64,000 nt of DNA from Odontesthes bonariensis (taxonomy: Eukaryota; Chordata; Actinopteri; Atheriniformes; Atherinopsidae), in assembly GCF_027942865.1 (NCBI RefSeq), contig NC_134520.1, forward strand, positions 3,222,501 to 3,286,500, read 5' to 3'. The notes below the pieces were generated by a model. It worked only from the letters and a program-made list of their open reading frames with translations, searched no databases and had not been told where the DNA came from. Within the stretch, counting starts at the first letter, position 1. Every line of letters starts with the position of its first letter. Made by a program: the position numbers and the translations under genes. Below, piece by piece: positions 60,080-64,000 of the stretch.

Positions 60080-63000
60080 TGTATCAAGATGGCGGCATAG
60101 GTGTTTGTTTGTTTTGTCCCTGTCTCAGTAACCACAATATATAGCCTATAATGTGTTCCAAAACGTGTGTTTATTGTTTACTCGCGTTTGCTTACTAAAC
60201 CACACCGATACAGTTGGCGCATAGAACTTTGAAGAATCGATGGTAGCCTAAACCAGCAAAAAAATGACTTGGATTACTTTGATCTACCTGTTGGCGTTCT
60301 TTCCGACTTTCAACTCGGGAGGCAGCGCTGATCATGGCCTGGATTGCTGGAATGCCTCTGCGAGGACTGTTACGATGCCGATTGTGGCTGGATTTCCCCC
60401 TTCGTCTCTCCGATGGACTGTATCGGACGGTGCGGATAAAATCTCGGGAGTGCGGGAGTCTGGACTCTCTCCCCTGTGGCTGACTGGGCCTACACCTGCG
60501 GTCCGAGATGGCCGCCGCCGGCAGGATGGGAGTGTGAATGCCTGGATGCTTGTTCTGCTGTTGCTGGCAGGAAATGTTCACCCTAACCCAGGCCCTGGTC
60601 AAATTGAGCTTGAGACTCCATCCGATCTCAAAAGCTCAAACGGGCTACGTGTCATTCATACAAACGTGCGCAGTCTAATTAACAAAATAGAATCCGTGCG
60701 TATTTGGGCAAAGTCAACTGACTGTGACATAATGGTTTTAACAGAGACTTGGCTGAACTCCTCTATCACAAATGAAATGATAAACATTGATGGCTACACC
60801 ATCTTCCGGTCAGATCGCATGAAAAGGGGAGGGGGCGTGGCAGCCTACAACAAAACAGCACTTGAGTGCTCAATCATCGAGTCTGTCACTAGACCAAGAT
60901 TTTTTGAATTATTGGCAATAAAACTTATTATGCCAAACAGTGCCGGCCTTACAGTAATCGGGTGTTATCGCCCACCGTCTGCAACAGCTGAGGCTGCAAC
61001 TGCGCTATCTGAAGTGCTGCACAAATACACGGGCAACGAGCTCCTACTGTTGGGAGATCTAAACTGGGACTGGTTGTCCGCATCGTCAAACGCGCTTAAG
61101 GACATTTGTGATGCGCTGCATCTTGAGCAATTAGTGCATGCGCCCACGCTGATTAATTTAAAAGACATGAACAAGTCAACTTTATTGGATGTCATCCTCA
61201 CAAATACCCCACATAAATATACTGCTGTTGGTATATTCTGCAATGATATCAGTGACCACTGCACAATTGCTTGTGTTAGAGATTGCAAGCCACCAAAATC
61301 TAGTCCAAGATATGTCTTCAAACGGGACTATAAGCATTTCAATGAGCAGGCCTTCCTGCATGATGTTTTTCATAGTGATTTGCACTATGTGTGTAATATG
61401 ACTACTGTAGAAGAGGCTTGGGACTTTTTTAAAGCAACTTTTCTTTTTTTAATTAACAAACATGCTCCATTGAGATCTTTTAGAATAAGTGGTAAAAACA
61501 ATCCTTGGTTCAAAGATGATATTGCTGTGGCCATTAGAGAAAGGGACAGAGCCTGGGCAAATGCTAAGAAACATAATGACCCCAATCTGTGGTTGAACTA
61601 CAGGACTCTCAGAAACAGGTGCACAAGATTAGTGAAGAACGCAAAAAGTGGTTATTACCTTGAAATGATAAATGAAAATCTAAATGACCCTAAAAAGTTT
61701 TGGAAACTGATCAAATCTACTGAAGGTACAATGGCGCCACCTACCCTTCCAAACTCTCTTTCATGCAGTAAAGGGGAAATTTTAGGGAAACAAAACATTG
61801 TAAATGCCTTCAATGAGCACTTCATAAATGCAGGGGTTATGACTCAGACTAAAACTGATATAACAAATACTGACCACATATGTACTGCATCTAATACTAG
61901 TTATTTTAATTTTACTCATATATCCACCTCGCAGGTACGAAAGGCGTTGGCAAACTTGGATTGTAAAAAATCAGCAGGTCCTGATCAAATTGAACCATTC
62001 TTTTATAAAACTGCTGCACTTTTAATTTCTGATGCCATTGCTGCTATTTTTAACCTTAGTTTAACAAGTGGATGTATCCCAGAATCTTGGAAATCAGCTC
62101 AAGTATTGCCACTTCTAAAAGGGGGTGACCCGTCTATCTTAGATAATTATCGACCCATTTCTAGGTTGTCAACCCTAGCTAAAGTGTTTGAATCTCTTGT
62201 CAGTGAGCAAATGAAACACTACTTAGCTGAAAACAATATTTTAAGTTCAACTCAATCAGGCTTTAGGCAAGGTCATAGCACTGGAACTGCCGTGACATCT
62301 GTTTTAAATGATTTTATTTCTGCCTTGGACACAAAAAAATCATGTTGTGCACTTTTTGTTGACCTCTCCAAGGCGTTTGATACTGTTGATTTTAAAATAC
62401 TATTGCATAGACTTAAGGCTATAGGTTTTAGTAGCCCAGTGTTACAATGGTTTTCAAATTATTTAGTTGGCAGAACACAGTGTGTTGCCCTAGAGAACCT
62501 TCAATCACCCTTACTTACCATAAAAGCAGGTGTCCCGCAAGGATCAGTTCTTGGCCCAATCTTGTTTTCTCTGTATATTAATGATATAGGTAAGGGCCTA
62601 AATCCAGCTAAGGTACATCTATATGCAGATGATACCATTCTATACACTGTTAGTACCTCAGTGCAAGATGCCTTGGATTCTTTACAAACGTCCTTCATAT
62701 CCATTCAAAATGCATTATTGCAGTTAAAATTAGCACTAAACACAAATAAAACGAAGTATATGATTTTCACACGATCAAGAGCATGTCCTGATGGTAACTT
62801 AACAACACTTGATGGTACCTTCCTGGAGCGGGTTATTTCTTACAAATATCTTGGTATTTGGTTAGACCAAAAGCTCACATTTGAAGTGCATATCAATAAT
62901 CTTTTAAGAAAGCTAAGGCCTAAGGTTGGTTTTTATTTTCGTATGAAAAAATGTTTTTCATTTTTAGCAAGAAAAAGGCTGGTCCAGAGTACTTTTCTCT

Positions 63001-63703
63001 CAGTGTTGGATTATGGTGATACAATTTATATGCATGCGCCCTTATGCTTCCTCAAGAAGCTGGACGCAGTTTATCATTCTGCATTGCGATTTGTAACAGG
63101 TGCCCCCTCAAGAACTCACCATTGTGATCTATACTCTAAAGTCCAATGGCCATCTCTGTATTTAAGGCGTAAATTGCATATGATACTTTTTATTGCTAAG
63201 GCATTGTTGGGTAAACTTCCCCATTATATCTGTAATTTATTGACTCTTCGCACTTCATCTTATGGTACACGTTCCTCACAAAAGTTGTTACTTCAGTCTT
63301 GCACTCCTCTGAATTAGGAAAGACAGGCTTTTCTTTTTATGCTCCTCACCTATGGAATGAGTTGCAGAATATATTGTGTATGGATTCTCTGCCCTCTTTG
63401 CAGACTTTTAAGAGGGAAATGAATGCTGTTTACACAGAGGAATGTCATTGTTTTTAAACATACACCACATAACCTTGATCTGATGCTATGTTTTATGTAG
63501 GCCTAAGTTTATCATTATTATTTTCTCTCTTAATGTATTTTTTGTAAGTTTATTTTCCTTATTATATGTTTTGTGTCTGTCTGCGTCTGGAACTGTATGT
63601 AAGCTGCCATTTTGACCAGGACTCCCTGGCAGAAGAGACTCTTAGTCTCAATGGGACAATCCTGGCTAAATAAAGGAAAAGAAAAAAAAAAAAAAAAAAA
63701 AGT
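60080..63703 (+). mobile_element. Nearly full-length LINE (L2/CR1/Rex1-like group)
   Basis: The element starts with a short 5' UTR containing CAAGATGGCGGC at 60085-60096, carries one long ORF (60264-63317), and a 3' UTR that ends with 'gagactcttagtctcaatggg', TAAATAAAGG and an A-rich tail at 63679-63702. No clear target duplication was found. The arrangement and the single apurinic-endonuclease/RT ORF place it in the L2-CR1-Rex1 part of the non-LTR tree. I cannot assign the exact clade. Its low decay suggests recent insertion. Confidence 0.85.
60264..63317 (+). CDS. LINE ORF2: endonuclease and reverse transcriptase
   Basis: 1017 codons without a stop. Residues 1-22 (MTWITLIYLLAFFPTFNSGG...) look like a signal peptide. 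A second hydrophobic run, WMLVLLLLAGNVHP, leads into NPGP at 108-111, a 2A-like motif. The apurinic endonuclease follows: HTNVRSL, catalytic E161 in TETWLN, GDLNWDW with D265 and N267, and SDH at 330-332. The reverse transcriptase has KSAGPDQI, NYRPISRLSTLAKVFE, QSGFRQGHST, the D block with FVDLSKAFDTVD (D700), [16 protein letters not shown], and YADD at 787-790. All catalytic residues seem present. The stop at 63315-63317 is premature. After a short A-run at 63280-63283 another frame continues with a conserved-looking tail (FYAPHLWNELQ, SLPSLQTFKREM) to about 63457, so one base has probably been lost and about 55 C-terminal residues are out of frame. Confidence 0.9.
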   Translation: MTWITLIYLLAFFPTFNSGGSADHGLDCWNASARTVTMPIVAGFPPSSLRWTVSDGADKISGVRESGLSPLWLTGPTPAVRDGRRRQDGSVNAWMLVLLLLAGNVHPNPGPGQIELETPSDLKSSNGLRVIHTNVRSLINKIESVRIWAKSTDCDIMVLTETWLNSSITNEMINIDGYTIFRSDRMKRGGGVAAYNKTALECSIIESVTRPRFFELLAIKLIMPNSAGLTVIGCYRPPSATAEAATALSEVLHKYTGNELLLLGDLNWDWLSASSNALKDICDALHLEQLVHAPTLINLKDMNKSTLLDVILTNTPHKYTAVGIFCNDISDHCTIACVRDCKPPKSSPRYVFKRDYKHFNEQAFLHDVFHSDLHYVCNMTTVEEAWDFFKATFLFLINKHAPLRSFRISGKNNPWFKDDIAVAIRERDRAWANAKKHNDPNLWLNYRTLRNRCTRLVKNAKSGYYLEMINENLNDPKKFWKLIKSTEGTMAPPTLPNSLSCSKGEILGKQNIVNAFNEHFINAGVMTQTKTDITNTDHICTASNTSYFNFTHISTSQVRKALANLDCKKSAGPDQIEPFFYKTAALLISDAIAAIFNLSLTSGCIPESWKSAQVLPLLKGGDPSILDNYRPISRLSTLAKVFESLVSEQMKHYLAENNILSSTQSGFRQGHSTGTAVTSVLNDFISALDTKKSCCALFVDLSKAFDTVDFKILLHRLKAIGFSSPVLQWFSNYLVGRTQCVALENLQSPLLTIKAGVPQGSVLGPILFSLYINDIGKGLNPAKVHLYADDTILYTVSTSVQDALDSLQTSFISIQNALLQLKLALNTNKTKYMIFTRSRACPDGNLTTLDGTFLERVISYKYLGIWLDQKLTFEVHINNLLRKLRPKVGFYFRMKKCFSFLARKRLVQSTFLSVLDYGDTIYMHAPLCFLKKLDAVYHSALRFVTGAPSRTHHCDLYSKVQWPSLYLRRKLHMILFIAKALLGKLPHYICNLLTLRTSSYGTRSSQKLLLQSCTPLN

Positions 63704-64000
63704 TGCTGCATCGAAGACTTTTTATAGGTGTGACATCTTAGGTTGTTGCTGTATACAGACGTTGATGCTCAGCTTGTCCCGATAAGCTTTAATTCAGTAC
63801 ATCATGCAGCAGGGGAACATCAGCTCATTGATATATCACATAAAACATTGTCACAGCATATTGACGTGAGCCTTATTACTTATGTAGAAAAAAATGTTTT
63901 TTGTTATGTCTGTTGGACACAAGAAGCTCTCTTTTACTTTAAGTGTAAATGTTGTACAGTATCATCTGCTGATTAGATTTTAGACAGCTTATACTGTAAG
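63704..64000. other. Right edge, no gene seen
   Basis: Flank of the LINE. A 77-codon open frame at 63743-63976 has no recognisable motif. Confidence 0.4.

Noticed and set aside
60195-60602. 135-codon minus-strand frame at the LINE 5' end
   Set aside because: Antisense to the N terminus of the LINE ORF; no independent support.
60080-63703. Target-site duplication for the LINE
   Set aside because: Short matches around the A-rich tail cannot be distinguished from chance, so none is claimed.
1-64000. tRNA, rRNA or snRNA genes
   Set aside because: No stretch showed the box A/B motifs with a cloverleaf or known snRNA signatures on reading; a covariance-model scan was not possible here.

Overview
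The window is nuclear DNA of a teleost fish. The evidence is spliced vertebrate genes with short GT-AG introns, simple-sequence tracts ((CA)n, (CTAT)n, (AT)n), and many fish-type repeats: Tc1-like, hAT, foldback MITEs and L2/CR1-type LINEs. All identifications were made by reading; no database was searched.

Genes from left to right. (1) chst14 (+, 8303-9835), dermatan 4-O-sulfotransferase, in two coding exons. (2) cep135 (-, 10634-20780), a centriolar coiled-coil protein; 24 coding exons join in frame to about 1160 aa. (3) exoc1 (-, 21802-29950), the Sec3 subunit of the exocyst; 18 coding exons join to about 898 aa, and two further in-frame cassette exons (18 and 69 nt) lie in its introns. 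(4) A tentative, unrecognised three-exon gene for a roughly 129-aa single-pass membrane protein (-, 33647-34350). (5) nmu (+, 46597-50624), the neuromedin U precursor; nine exons, about 181 aa, ending in an amidation-ready FLYRPRN-G-RR. The order and relative orientation of nmu, exoc1 and cep135 match human 4q12. chst14 and cep135 are convergent, and their candidate poly(A) signals predict overlapping 3' UTRs.

Much of the rest is mobile DNA. There is a Tc1-like transposase remnant at the left edge, a hAT remnant with a BED finger in a cep135 intron, a second Tc1 remnant near 32 kb, and an L2-like LINE at 40.3-42.1 kb. A 5'-truncated LINE lies at 44 kb, a TTAA-flanked 873-bp foldback at 56.6-57.4 kb, and a nearly intact LINE at 60.08-63.7 kb whose 1017-aa ORF carries a 2A-like NPGP motif after a hydrophobic stretch.

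The most striking set is five inverted-repeat elements in three sequence families: TAGGGCCC..., TACGGTGGCC... and TACGGAGCCCC.... All five have TA-starting termini. Four have perfect 6-bp target duplications and one an imperfect one. One member still encodes an integrase-type N-terminal helix region and another carries a MADF-like first exon. Together they look like relics of IS3EU-type transposons.

The long intergenic stretches (1-5.9, 35-36.8, 37.7-40.3, 50.6-53 and 53.2-56.5 kb) contain no gene I can support. A possible first exon with a good donor lies at 53.07-53.20 kb, and CpG-rich stretches occur near 6.2-6.6 kb and around 53.6 kb.
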